Shown here piece by piece: positions 1 to 6,009 of a stretch of 9,730 nt of DNA; positions within the stretch are counted from its first letter, which is position 1, and every line of letters starts with the position of its first letter. The translations under genes and the position numbers were made by a program. The notes under the pieces were generated by a model that ran no database searches, was not told where the DNA came from, and saw only the letters and a program-made list of their open reading frames with translations. The stretch comes from Candidatus Auribacterota bacterium (lineage in GTDB: Bacteria; Auribacterota; JAFGBW01). The stretch is taken from assembly GCA_016932965.1 (NCBI GenBank), contig JAFGBW010000210.1, positions 1-9,730 on the forward strand, given 5' to 3'.

Positions 1-177
1 CCGGTGGCCAACCGTTTGTTTTATGAATTTTTAAATTTCAATCTCGCTGTCCATGATACGGTGGGGGTCACCTCTCCGCAATTTTTAGGGTTCACCACTG
101 CCGGCAACATGCGCATTCCCATGTACGCTGATTATTTCCTAAGAATCACGACCCGTTCCAAGGATTCACTCCCATGA
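1..177 (+). CDS. C-terminal fragment of an unidentified protein, probably of the tad locus
   Basis: The first reading frame is open from the window edge to a TGA at 175-177, giving the last 58 residues of a protein whose start lies outside the window. The fragment has aromatic and hydrophobic stretches (NRLFYEFLNF near its start, GFTTAG and MYADYFLRITTR later) but no motif I recognise. Its stop overlaps the start of the next gene as ATGA, a 4-base overlap typical of translational coupling, so it belongs to the same operon. By position it could be another TadE-like minor pilin, which often precedes TadG-like genes, but nothing in the visible residues proves this. Confidence 0.6.
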   Translation, partial: PVANRLFYEFLNFNLAVHDTVGVTSPQFLGFTTAGNMRIPMYADYFLRITTRSKDSLP

Positions 178-1508
178 ACGAATTTGCACCGGACCATCAC
201 CAAACTCATGAAAAACCGGCTCCTTTCGAGGAACGCTTTCCTGTTCGAAAAAAGAGAAAAGGTCAGATGCTGGTTCTGTTTGCCATTACCTGGCCCCTTT
301 TCCTGATCGGAATGGTGACCGTTTTCAATATCGGCACCCTGGTTGGAGAGCGTATCCGGATTCAGCAGATTGCCGATGATGCCGCCTATTCAGGGGCGGT
401 ATGGGAGGCGAGATGCCTGAACTACACGGCGTACTGCAACCGGGCGATCGTGGCGCAGATTTCTTTTCTGGCATACCTGACAGCCGCCCAGTCTCATCTG
501 GACGCCTGGGCGACGATCATCGGATACTTGAGAATCATCCCTCCGGTCGCTCCAATCGCCTCAGCCATTTCCCAGGTCTTGTCCACGCTCAAGGACATCA
601 TCAAAACGATCAAGGACAGTTCCTTCTGGGACATCGCCATTTCCACCAATTCCCTGGCCGAGTACCTGATGATGGGATACATCCAGATTAAATTAAACAG
701 CGCCATGCAGGAGGTGGCCCATGATGCGGACCCGGATATAAAACTAAACTCCGGATTACTTTCTGCTGCCAGATTGATCAATATAGCTAACCATACCGCC
801 ATCATCCAGCAGGGGAAAAAGGAAGATCTTCAGTATGTCACGAGGGAAACAGTCTCACCCTGGACCAAAGGCCAGAGAGAAGGCCAGATTCCTATCGCAA
901 GACGAACGTATCTGGCTTTACCCAGGTGGGCTGAATTATGGCTGTTCTATGTTCCCATCAATGCAGGGATCAAAGGCAACATCACCATCAACAATGACGG
1001 AATTTCAAGCAAGGACACTGCCTTTTTTGTCATGCGTATTATCGTTATCCGCTGGTTTATTCCATACCCCAAACGAAAAGAAATCAATATCCAGAGCTTC
1101 ACCGCAAAACGCACCATCAACTGGAACAACATCAAATTCTTCAAATTTAAAACCGGAAAAAACAACAGCGTGGGGATCTATGCCGCGGCTGAAAAGCCTT
1201 CCGGCAAGCTGAGCCCGATTTTATACAAGCATTTTTTCCAGTCAGGCCTGTTCGGAATGACGAATTACAATCTTTTCACGGTTCCCGCCAGGGATTTGAA
1301 AGTCAAGTCCAAGGCAGTGGCCAGGTACGAGGACCCGGAACCCAATTCCTCCCGCCATCAGAAATTGACCAATGAAAAGAAAGAAGCCAACATTTTCAAT
1401 CCGTTCTGGCATGCCGAACTGGTCGCTCTGGAAACCACGAAAGAGACGGACGCCTACCCTTTGCCGAACAAAATTTCATTATGGCTGTTTGATCCATACC
1501 GGCATTAA
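174..1508 (+). CDS. TadG-like Flp pilus-assembly protein
   Basis: This 444-residue protein matches the putative Flp pilus-assembly TadE/G-like N-terminal pattern. A basic stretch (RKKRKG, ending at Gly30) is followed by one hydrophobic helix at about residues 32-54, then GERIRIQQIADDAAYSGA at about 58-75, the usual 'Q-ADaAAlaGA' segment. The common Asp in the 'DvG' part of the family pattern is Asn here (FNIG, 51-54). There is no Glu at position +5 after Gly30, as is usual for TadG rather than true pilins. The remaining 370 residues should be extracytoplasmic and show no von Willebrand A signature that I can see. A ribosome site AAGGA (160-164) lies 9 bases before the ATG, and the start overlaps the previous stop by 4 bases. 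In tad systems these proteins are envelope-anchored pseudopilin-like assembly factors. I am fairly sure of the family but not of the exact role. Confidence 0.75.
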   Translation: MNEFAPDHHQTHEKPAPFEERFPVRKKRKGQMLVLFAITWPLFLIGMVTVFNIGTLVGERIRIQQIADDAAYSGAVWEARCLNYTAYCNRAIVAQISFLAYLTAAQSHLDAWATIIGYLRIIPPVAPIASAISQVLSTLKDIIKTIKDSSFWDIAISTNSLAEYLMMGYIQIKLNSAMQEVAHDADPDIKLNSGLLSAARLINIANHTAIIQQGKKEDLQYVTRETVSPWTKGQREGQIPIARRTYLALPRWAELWLFYVPINAGIKGNITINNDGISSKDTAFFVMRIIVIRWFIPYPKRKEINIQSFTAKRTINWNNIKFFKFKTGKNNSVGIYAAAEKPSGKLSPILYKHFFQSGLFGMTNYNLFTVPARDLKVKSKAVARYEDPEPNSSRHQKLTNEKKEANIFNPFWHAELVALETTKETDAYPLPNKISLWLFDPYRH

Positions 1509-1521
1509 AATAATAATTAAG

Positions 1522-1544
1522 AATGAAGAATTGAGAATGAAAAA
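1522..1544 (+). repeat. Solo copy of the AAGAATTGAGAAT intergenic repeat
   Basis: These 23 bases between the TadG-like and TadE-like genes are identical to 3062-3084 at the left arm of the fold-back element. The copy ends 9 bases before the ribosome-binding region of the TadE-like gene and has no visible partner arm. Short AT-rich words of this style recur between genes in several bacterial groups, so it may be one member of a larger genomic family. Confidence 0.6.
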
Positions 1545-1568
1545 TGATATGTCAGGATGAGTAAATAC

Positions 1569-2276
1569 ATGGAAAAAAATAAATTCATTCATAGAAAAAA
1601 AGGGGCTGCCCTGGCTGAGCTGCTGATCATAGCGCCGATCATCATTGTGATGCTCGGCATCATCTGGGACATGTACAATGTTTTTATCATGAGGTACCAG
1701 GGAATCCAGGCCGCCCATTACGCGGTATGGGAAAAAGTGGATGCCCGGCACAATAAATCCGACAATCAGGACCCCAGATGGACATACCTGGTACAGGGGG
1801 ACGCGCAAAACATTGCCAGATCAAAAGGCGGAACCGCTGGGGTAACTCTCTCCGAACAATCCACCCTGGACGGAGCCCTGGGCTGGACTGCATCCCGGAT
1901 GATCGCCCTTTTTGGTCTGAACAACAGGGGAAAATGGAAGGCAACAGTGCAGCAGAACGCTCCCTTATCCTGGAGTTTCAGGATCAACGACCTGATTCCG
2001 GGGGGGGATGTCATTCCGGGCTCGATCAGCTGGACATTGAGGGAAAGCCTGGTGACGGACTCATGGGATTCAAGGCACCCGACCGAAAACGCCATCAAAG
2101 GTGACGTGATAGACAGGGTTGCAGGAGCCTGGTTCGGGCTTCTGGACATCACCGGTGGAAGCATCGCCAATTTTGTCCGGAAAATATTTCAATTCCAGAT
2201 CCTGGGATGGAAAATCGGCCCGGATGAACCAAGGGTCAATCTTTCGGCTGTCCCGCCATCAGGAAACAGAAGTTGA
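1569..2276 (+). CDS. TadE-like minor pilin / pilus-assembly protein
   Basis: A 235-residue TadE-like protein. The N-terminus is basic (FIHRKKG, Gly12), then AALAELLIIAPIIIVMLGII, a hydrophobic helix with Glu at +5 from the Gly, as in class III/type IVb prepilins cut by the TadV/CpaA peptidase. The following segment (YQGIQAAHYAVWEKVDAR, about 43-60) is the usual post-helix 'Q-AA-yA' region of TadE. The rest is an extracytoplasmic domain I cannot place. An ATG at 1557 is also in frame, but its only purine-rich site (AGG 1554-1556) abuts it. From the ATG at 1569 an AGGATGAG segment (1554-1561) gives normal spacing, so I prefer the later start. The gene lies 60 bases after the TadG-like gene and overlaps the next one by 4 bases (TTGA), so the three are probably co-transcribed. 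Confidence 0.75.
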   Translation: MEKNKFIHRKKGAALAELLIIAPIIIVMLGIIWDMYNVFIMRYQGIQAAHYAVWEKVDARHNKSDNQDPRWTYLVQGDAQNIARSKGGTAGVTLSEQSTLDGALGWTASRMIALFGLNNRGKWKATVQQNAPLSWSFRINDLIPGGDVIPGSISWTLRESLVTDSWDSRHPTENAIKGDVIDRVAGAWFGLLDITGGSIANFVRKIFQFQILGWKIGPDEPRVNLSAVPPSGNRS

Positions 2277-3043
2277 ACACCAGACACACCATCATCATCA
2301 TTTCTGTCGGGATCATCATATTCTGTCTGGGAATAGGCTGGGGTCTTGTTCATACTCCTGACCGAGTGAACATCATTGGGAATTCTTCTTCGGATTTGTT
2401 TCCTTCTCCATTTAATAAACAATACAAATCCTTTAAAAAAGATCCTCTTCTGATTTACGGAAAATCCCATAACCTGTTGTCTTTCAGTCAAAATGAAATG
2501 AAAGTTCAAGGAATGCCTTTTGCATACTATCAAATGCTTTGCACCTATAAGACTGAGGATGTTTTAGAATGGTATCAAAACACATGGCAGGATCATGGAT
2601 TATTAGTCATGAGCCAGGTAGAAAACAACCAGGGCAATGTTGAAGCCATTGACTGGAAACAAAAACGTTTCCTGAATGTATTTGTCCGGAAAAATTCACC
2701 CGGACAGGAAACAGAGATTTTTGCCACAGCCATCTCTTTCCCGGACAAAATAATCAAGAACCGTGATCCTTCCCTGAAAAACTTGTGTGTGGAAGGCCGT
2801 ACTATTAAAAACGGAGCATGGAAAAACATTTCCTGGATCGAGAATATGGGGATAAAAAATGCCTTCAGTCTAACCGTTCAAAGAGAACAAAAAAATGGTT
2901 GGAAACTCGCTGAAAATAAAATGGAGCATCCCCTCTCGTACGCTGTTTTTTCAAAATCAGAGAAAGAAATGAATTTTTATGTCTTCAGGGAACTGTTGAA
3001 ACCGGTCCGCACGGTGATACAAAAAATGGAAATAAGGGAATGA
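2273..3043 (+). CDS. Membrane-anchored protein of unknown family in the tad cluster
   Basis: I do not recognise this 256-residue protein. It has a short polar N-terminus (NTRH), one membrane helix at about residues 6-24 (TIIIISVGIIIFCLGIGWG) and a long soluble remainder, so it is probably an N-anchored envelope protein with its bulk outside the cytoplasm. The soluble part seems to contain two similar halves. Residues about 75-150 include YKTEDVLEWYQNTWQDHGLL and later DWKQKRFLNVFVRK; residues about 195-250 include VQREQKNGWKL and later FSKSEKEMNFYVFRELLK. The start is a TTG that overlaps the previous stop, with AGGA (2261-2264) 8 bases upstream, which suggests coupling to the TadE-like gene. 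From about 2390 onward the gene is visibly more AT-rich than its neighbours. Co-location implies a pilus-related role, but no activity can be assigned. Confidence 0.6.
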   Translation: MNTRHTIIIISVGIIIFCLGIGWGLVHTPDRVNIIGNSSSDLFPSPFNKQYKSFKKDPLLIYGKSHNLLSFSQNEMKVQGMPFAYYQMLCTYKTEDVLEWYQNTWQDHGLLVMSQVENNQGNVEAIDWKQKRFLNVFVRKNSPGQETEIFATAISFPDKIIKNRDPSLKNLCVEGRTIKNGAWKNISWIENMGIKNAFSLTVQREQKNGWKLAENKMEHPLSYAVFSKSEKEMNFYVFRELLKPVRTVIQKMEIRE

Positions 3044-3061
3044 GATAAATTGAGAATTGAA

Positions 3062-3191
3062 AATGAAGAATTGAGAATGAAAAAAAGAATAGCTTATTCT
3101 TTGAAATAAATGCTTAATTTAAGACCGGAAGAATAGGTTGAAAACCTTTCTTCTTTAAGCAAAATAATGTTCTTTCTAATTCTCAATTCTT
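3062..3191 (+). repeat. Imperfect fold-back (MITE-like) intergenic element
   Basis: The 179-base gap between the unknown gene and the small Flp-like gene is filled by a nested inverted repeat. The outer arms share the 13-mer AAGAATTGAGAAT (3066-3078) and its reverse complement (3179-3191). Inside lie GCTTAA (3112-3117) facing TTAAGC (3155-3160), and a core hairpin GAAGAATAGGTT (3128-3139) with AACCTTTCTTC (3143-3153), a GAA loop and one bulged T. The 5' arm also matches a solo copy at 1522-1544 over 23 identical bases. It could act as a transcript-stabilising hairpin between genes or be a small non-autonomous element. No target-site duplication is evident. Confidence 0.6.
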
Positions 3192-3222
3192 AATCCTAAT
3201 AATACGTCAATGGATAGAACAG

Positions 3223-3408
3223 ATGAAATCACTTAGCAGAACATTAAGACAAACATTGATTAACTCCCGCGGCCAGGTCATGGTGGAGTATGTTGTCCTG
3301 ATCACCTTTTGCGTGCTGATCATTTTTCTGGAAATCCGCTTGCTGGTGATCACAACCAATAACTATGTTCAGGGCATCTATTTCCTCCTGGCCCAGAGCT
3401 TTCCCTAA
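3223..3408 (+). CDS. Very short Flp-like (type IVb) prepilin
   Basis: A 61-residue protein with a class III prepilin signature: a 17-residue leader ending LINSRG, then QVMVEYVVLITFCVLIIFL, with Glu22 and Tyr23 at mature positions +5 and +6. Cleavage after Gly17 would leave only 44 residues, nearly all hydrophobic helix plus a short tail (TTNNYVQGIYFLLAQSFP). It lacks the polar C-terminal tail of the pilin encoded next to it. GGA at 3212-3214 lies 8 bases before the ATG, a weak ribosome site compared with the next gene. It lies between the fold-back element and the major pilin gene. It may be a minor pilin, an initiation subunit or a regulator of pilin processing; the sequence alone does not decide. 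Confidence 0.65.
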   Translation: MKSLSRTLRQTLINSRGQVMVEYVVLITFCVLIIFLEIRLLVITTNNYVQGIYFLLAQSFP

Positions 3409-3493
3409 AAAAAACTCTTTATCTATTTTACAGTTTCATTATAAAATACAAGAAATTATCAGGGAAAATATTTCAACTCTATTCTCAATCATA

Positions 3494-3500
3494 AAGGAGG
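3494..3500 (+). promoter_or_regulatory. Strong ribosome-binding site fixing the Flp pilin start
   Basis: AAGGAGG sits 5 bases before the ATG at 3506 and is the strongest Shine-Dalgarno match on the plus strand. The open frame extends upstream to an ATG at 3365, but that start lies inside the preceding gene and would add about 47 residues before the prepilin leader. The site therefore marks 3506 as the true start and suggests high translation, as expected for a major pilin. Confidence 0.8.
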
Positions 3501-3505
3501 AAATC

Positions 3506-3742
3506 ATGTTCGGATTCAAAAGAAAAAAAGGCCAGGGGATGACTGAATACATCATCATTGTCGGATTGATCGCCTTATCTGCCATCGTGATCGTTTCACT
3601 TTTCGGCCAGCAGATCAAGGCGGGTTTTGCTTCCATGACAAGATCTATTTCGGGTCAGGCTTCCACGACAAAGACAACGGCTGTCACACAAGCCAATACA
3701 GAAGAAACACAACGAGGCAATCTGGCACAGTACAGAAAGTAG
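3506..3742 (+). CDS. Flp-family type IVb pilin, probable major subunit
   Basis: A 78-residue prepilin: a 9-residue basic leader (MFGFKRKKG), then QGMTEYIIIVGLIALSAIVIVSLFG as the hydrophobic helix, with Glu14-Tyr15 at mature +5/+6, the hallmark Flp motif. Cleavage after Gly9 gives a 69-residue mature pilin whose tail (about 45-78) is rich in Ser, Thr, Gln and Asn and polar enough to be surface exposed. The start is set by the strong ribosome site at 3494-3500. The prepilin peptidase gene begins two bases after its stop, so enzyme and substrate are made together. The polymer would be the tad (tight adherence) pilus, used for surface attachment and aggregation in characterised systems. The family is clear; 'major' is inferred from the ribosome site and the typical pilin sequence. 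Confidence 0.85.
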   Translation: MFGFKRKKGQGMTEYIIIVGLIALSAIVIVSLFGQQIKAGFASMTRSISGQASTTKTTAVTQANTEETQRGNLAQYRK

Positions 3743-3744
3743 CA

Positions 3745-4272
3745 TTGTACCACATCCAGATTGTTCTCTTTTTTGTTTCCTTAATTATTGCTGCTTACCT
3801 GGACCTGAAAAACGGAACCATTCCCGACTGGCTCACTCTGACAGTGACCGCAGCGGCAATCATCATTTCTTTTTTCTGCAGGGGTCTGACTGGCCTTGCA
3901 GGAAGCATGCTGGGATGGGCCATCGGTTTTTTCCCTTTCTATGTCCTCCACCGCATGGGCGGCATGGGCGGAGGAGATGTCAAGCTCATGGGAATGGTCG
4001 GAGCCCTGGGAGGAGCGGGATTCATCATCTATTGTTACTGGTATACAGCCCTGGTTGGTCTGATCATGGCGTTGGGACTTCTCCTCATCAAAGGAAAAAT
4101 CAAAGAAGGCTGGATACGGACACGGACTCTATTCCACAGGGTGTCCCATATGCGTTTTAAAGAAAACCCCGCCGACCCTGCCGCCGCCCATTCTTGCCCC
4201 CCCCTTTCCATTCCTTACGGAATGGCCATTGTAACCGGCGCCTACATCACTTTCTTTGTCAAAATCATTTAA
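3745..4272 (+). CDS. cpaA: Prepilin peptidase, A24 family (CpaA/TadV)
   Basis: This 175-residue integral membrane aspartyl protease should cut the Flp and TadE-type prepilins after the leader Gly. Both catalytic Asp residues are present: Asp20 in AAYLDLKNGTIPDWL and Asp78 in the GxGD signature MGGMGGGDVKLMG. Hydrophobic segments lie at about 3-19, 33-45, 52-68, 86-116 (two passes) and 158-173. It lacks the N-terminal methyltransferase domain of the longer PilD enzymes, so the length fits CpaA/TadV. The start is TTG, two bases after the pilin stop. Twenty residues up to the first catalytic Asp is the normal spacing, which supports this start, but no good ribosome site precedes it, so translation probably depends on ribosomes finishing the pilin gene. 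It is the last gene of the plus-strand block. Confidence 0.85.
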   Translation: MYHIQIVLFFVSLIIAAYLDLKNGTIPDWLTLTVTAAAIIISFFCRGLTGLAGSMLGWAIGFFPFYVLHRMGGMGGGDVKLMGMVGALGGAGFIIYCYWYTALVGLIMALGLLLIKGKIKEGWIRTRTLFHRVSHMRFKENPADPAAAHSCPPLSIPYGMAIVTGAYITFFVKII

Positions 4273-4340
4273 CGGGGGAATTCAGGAGTCTGGATGATTC
4301 CAGAATTCTTAAGAAGCCTGTTACCTCATAGCATTGCTAT

Positions 4341-4385
4341 TAAGTAGAGCCTGTCCCGAACGGAGTTCAGGACAGGCTCTACTTA
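4341..4385. repeat. Near-perfect 45-base palindrome, possible bidirectional terminator
   Basis: A 16-base-pair perfect stem (4341-4356 with 4370-4385, including GTAGAGCCTGTCC) continues past one C-A mismatch into GAAC/GTTC, closed by a GGA loop at 4362-4364. Outside it, CTCAT (4325-4329) can pair with ATGAG (4385-4389), with a side hairpin TAGC-ATT-GCTA (4329-4339) between. It stands about 70 bases after the last plus-strand stop and is followed by TTGTTATTTTTT (4390-4401), so it could end plus-strand transcription. The GC-rich arms stand out against AT-rich surroundings and suggest a dispersed repeat unit. Confidence 0.65.
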
Positions 4386-4478
4386 TGAGTTGTTATTTTT
4401 TGATGCATGATGTTTGACTCATGACCCGGATTGTTCACCACATATAACAATTTTTGATATATTTTTAAGAGAAGAGAG

Positions 4479-4577
4479 GAAGAATTTTTGACCACGAAAC
4501 ACACGAATTACACTAAAGGAAGAGATAAGAATATTCTTTTCTTTTTTTCGTGTGTTTAATGGTTAAAAAAATTCTTC
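4479..4577. repeat. Inverted-repeat element of the ACCACGAAACACACGAA type
   Basis: The left arm (4479-4507, GAAGAATTTTT then ACCACGAAACACACGAA) is matched by the reverse complement of the right arm (4547-4577) with only a few differences, separated by a 39-base AT-rich centre containing AAGAATATTCTT. Palindromic sequences built from CACGAA words are, from memory, frequent between genes in several uncultured and sulfate-reducing lineages. No open frame lies inside. It may be a miniature mobile element or an extragenic palindrome; it could also form a hairpin at the end of either convergent transcript. Confidence 0.6.
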
Positions 4578-4579
4578 AT

Positions 4580-4604
4580 GAAATAATCGGGATGATTATA
4601 TTTC
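4580..4604 (-). terminator. Weak hairpin after rrf2, possible terminator
   Basis: Read on the minus strand, GAAATATAATC and GATTATTTC pair around an ATCC(C) loop with a small bulge, beginning 18 bases after the rrf2 stop. The stem is AT-rich, and the T run (seven T) comes only about 10 bases later inside the neighbouring repeat, so intrinsic termination is possible but not convincing. Confidence 0.3.
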
Positions 4605-4622
4605 TTACCGGACCGTAGTTGT

Positions 4623-5063
4623 CTAAATACTATAACTCAAAGCCGCCTTTCCTGCGGTGACATCCTGGACCAGGTCTTCAAATGTGATCCGGTCAACTAT
4701 GTCCAATAGAGCCTTCGTCGTTTTACACCAGATTTTTTTGAAAACACAATGATGAATATCCCTGCATCCCTTATAGGAAGCACGAACACAGCCAATGGGC
4801 TCAATAGGACCGTCAATAAACCGAATCACGTCTCCCAGTTTGATGCTGGAAGGGTCTTTTGCGAGATAAAATCCCCCCTCTTTTCCTCTTTTGCTGTTTA
4901 CGAACCCGCCTTTTTTCAATTCCAGTAAGATCTGTTCCAAAAATTTTCTTGGGATATCCAGCCGCCTGGCCATATCAGGAATCTTAGAGAGGTTCCTGTT
5001 ATGATTCAGGGCCAAATCCAGGACTGTTTTCAGGGCATAATCCCCTTTGAACGTGATTTTCAT
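4623..5063 (-). CDS. Rrf2-family transcriptional regulator with cysteine cluster
   Basis: A 146-residue Rrf2 (IscR/CymR/NsrR) family repressor. The N-terminus MKITFKGDYALKTVLDLAL and the winged helix-turn-helix at about 25-68 (IPDMARRLDIPRKFLEQILLELKKGGFVNSKRGKEGGFYLAK) are standard. The second half has Cys92, Cys100, Cys106 and Cys113; the first three resemble the three-Cys set that ligates an Fe-S cluster in IscR-like members. The frame is open further upstream, but that extension reads back over the cysK 3' end and is unlike the family, so I start at 5063, one base after the cysK stop, with AGGAAG upstream. As the last gene of the metY-cysK-rrf2 operon it probably represses its own operon. 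In Bacillus the Rrf2 protein CymR works with CysK to sense cysteine, which makes a sulfur role plausible; the Cys cluster also allows redox or Fe-S sensing. Confidence 0.8.
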   Translation of the reverse strand: MKITFKGDYALKTVLDLALNHNRNLSKIPDMARRLDIPRKFLEQILLELKKGGFVNSKRGKEGGFYLAKDPSSIKLGDVIRFIDGPIEPIGCVRASYKGCRDIHHCVFKKIWCKTTKALLDIVDRITFEDLVQDVTAGKAALSYSI

Positions 5064-5064
5064 A

Positions 5065-5997
5065 CTAGGGTTCTTCCTGAAAAAGCCATGTTGAAAGATA
5101 CCGTTCACCGGAATCAGGAAGAAGAGCCACAATGGTTTTTCCTTTCAATTCTGTCCGTTTAGCTATGTGGATCGCGGCCCAAAGAGCGGCTCCGCCGGAA
5201 ATCCCGGCTAAAATCCCCTCCTGTTTTGCCAGAATCCGTGCCGTATCTCCGGCATTGGTATGGGAGACCTGGACAATTTCATCGATGATCGAGCGGTTTA
5301 AAACTTCCGGGACAAAACCGGCTCCTATTCCCTGAATCTGATGCATTCCGGGAGTTCCCCCGGATAGGACCGGAGAATCCGCAGGTTCCACTGCCAATAC
5401 CTTTAAATGGGGATTTTTTTTCTTTAAGACTTCCCCGACCCCGGTGAGGGTGCCGCCTGTTCCGACACCTGCGACAAACACATCCACATTCCCGTCGGTA
5501 TCCCTGTAGATTTCCTCTGCGGTGGTTTTTCTGTGTATTTCAGGATTGGCCGGATTATTGAACTGCTGGGGCATGAAACTTCCATTGATGCTTTGATGCA
5601 GCTCCCGGGCCTTATCTATAGCGCCTTTCATGCCTTTTACCCCTTCTGTTAACACGACTTCAGCGCCAAAAAGTTTCAGCAACTGTCTTCGTTCAATGCT
5701 CATGGTATCAGGCATGGTCAGGATAAGGCGGTACCCCTTGGCCGCGGCAGCAAAAGCCAGGGCTATACCCGTGTTGCCGCTGGTCGGCTCAATGATCACG
5801 GATTTATTTTTTAGCAAACCCTGTTTTTCAGCCGCCTCAATCATGGCCACGCCTATTCTGTCTTTCACGCTTGATAAAGGATTGAAAGATTCTACTTTCA
5901 CTAATATTTTTGCGTGCAGGCCAGCTGTAATACGGTTGAGACGGACAAGTGGCGTATTTCCGATGGTTTTTGTTATATCCGCATAGATATTGGCCAT
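5065..5997 (-). CDS. cysK: Cysteine synthase A (O-acetylserine sulfhydrylase)
   Basis: This 310-residue PLP enzyme converts O-acetylserine and sulfide to cysteine in the cytoplasm, and its length is normal for the family. The PLP Schiff-base lysine is Lys45 (SSVKDR), the substrate-carboxylate loop is PTSGNTG (71-77), the phosphate-binding loop is GVGTGGT (177-183), and the C-terminal [10 protein letters not shown] (294-303) supplies the Ser that contacts the pyridine nitrogen. All key residues are present. AAGGAG lies 8 bases before the ATG. The gene starts 12 bases after metY ends and is followed by rrf2 after one base, so the three form one transcription unit. CysK also binds partner proteins through its active site in several bacteria, which is relevant because a regulator gene follows. 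The cysK versus cysM assignment rests on overall resemblance; related cystathionine-forming enzymes are a less likely alternative. Confidence 0.9.
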   Translation of the reverse strand: MANIYADITKTIGNTPLVRLNRITAGLHAKILVKVESFNPLSSVKDRIGVAMIEAAEKQGLLKNKSVIIEPTSGNTGIALAFAAAAKGYRLILTMPDTMSIERRQLLKLFGAEVVLTEGVKGMKGAIDKARELHQSINGSFMPQQFNNPANPEIHRKTTAEEIYRDTDGNVDVFVAGVGTGGTLTGVGEVLKKKNPHLKVLAVEPADSPVLSGGTPGMHQIQGIGAGFVPEVLNRSIIDEIVQVSHTNAGDTARILAKQEGILAGISGGAALWAAIHIAKRTELKGKTIVALLPDSGERYLSTWLFQEEP

Positions 5998-6009
5998 GAT
6001 CCGTTCTCC

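Larger units (their letters stand above)
4273..4622. other. Convergent intergenic region, no gene
   Basis: These 350 bases separate the stop of the prepilin peptidase (plus strand) from the stop of the Rrf2 gene (minus strand). I see no coding frame. The contents are a small hairpin TCTGGA-TGAT-TCCAGA (4289-4304), a near-perfect 45-base palindrome (4341-4385), an inverted-repeat element (4479-4577) and a weak AT-rich hairpin (4580-4604). The remaining bases (about 4390-4478) are AT-rich and show nothing I can name. Confidence 0.7.

Noticed and set aside
494-805. 103-codon minus-strand open frame inside the TadG-like gene
   Set aside because: Shadow of the plus-strand gene, whose N-terminal motif and operon context are convincing.
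3427-3452. TTTACA with downstream TACAAG as a promoter for the Flp pilin
   Set aside because: The spacing is about 14 bases and the -10 match is poor; AT-rich DNA gives such matches easily, and no sigma54 site was seen either.
3365-3505. Upstream extension of the Flp pilin frame to an ATG at 3365
   Set aside because: It overlaps the end of the mini-pilin gene, would put about 47 residues before the prepilin leader, and the AAGGAGG at 3494-3500 clearly serves the ATG at 3506.
4289-4304. Hairpin TCTGGA-TGAT-TCCAGA just after cpaA as an intrinsic terminator
   Set aside because: The stem is only 6 pairs and no T run follows, so I mention it only within the intergenic description.
5064-5132. Upstream extension of the Rrf2 frame to an ATG at 5132
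   Set aside because: It reads in another frame over the cysK 3' end; family members begin with MKIT/MRLT-like sequence, which matches the ATG at 5063.
5630-5986. 118-codon plus-strand open frame inside cysK
   Set aside because: Antisense shadow of cysK, with no ribosome site or recognisable domain.
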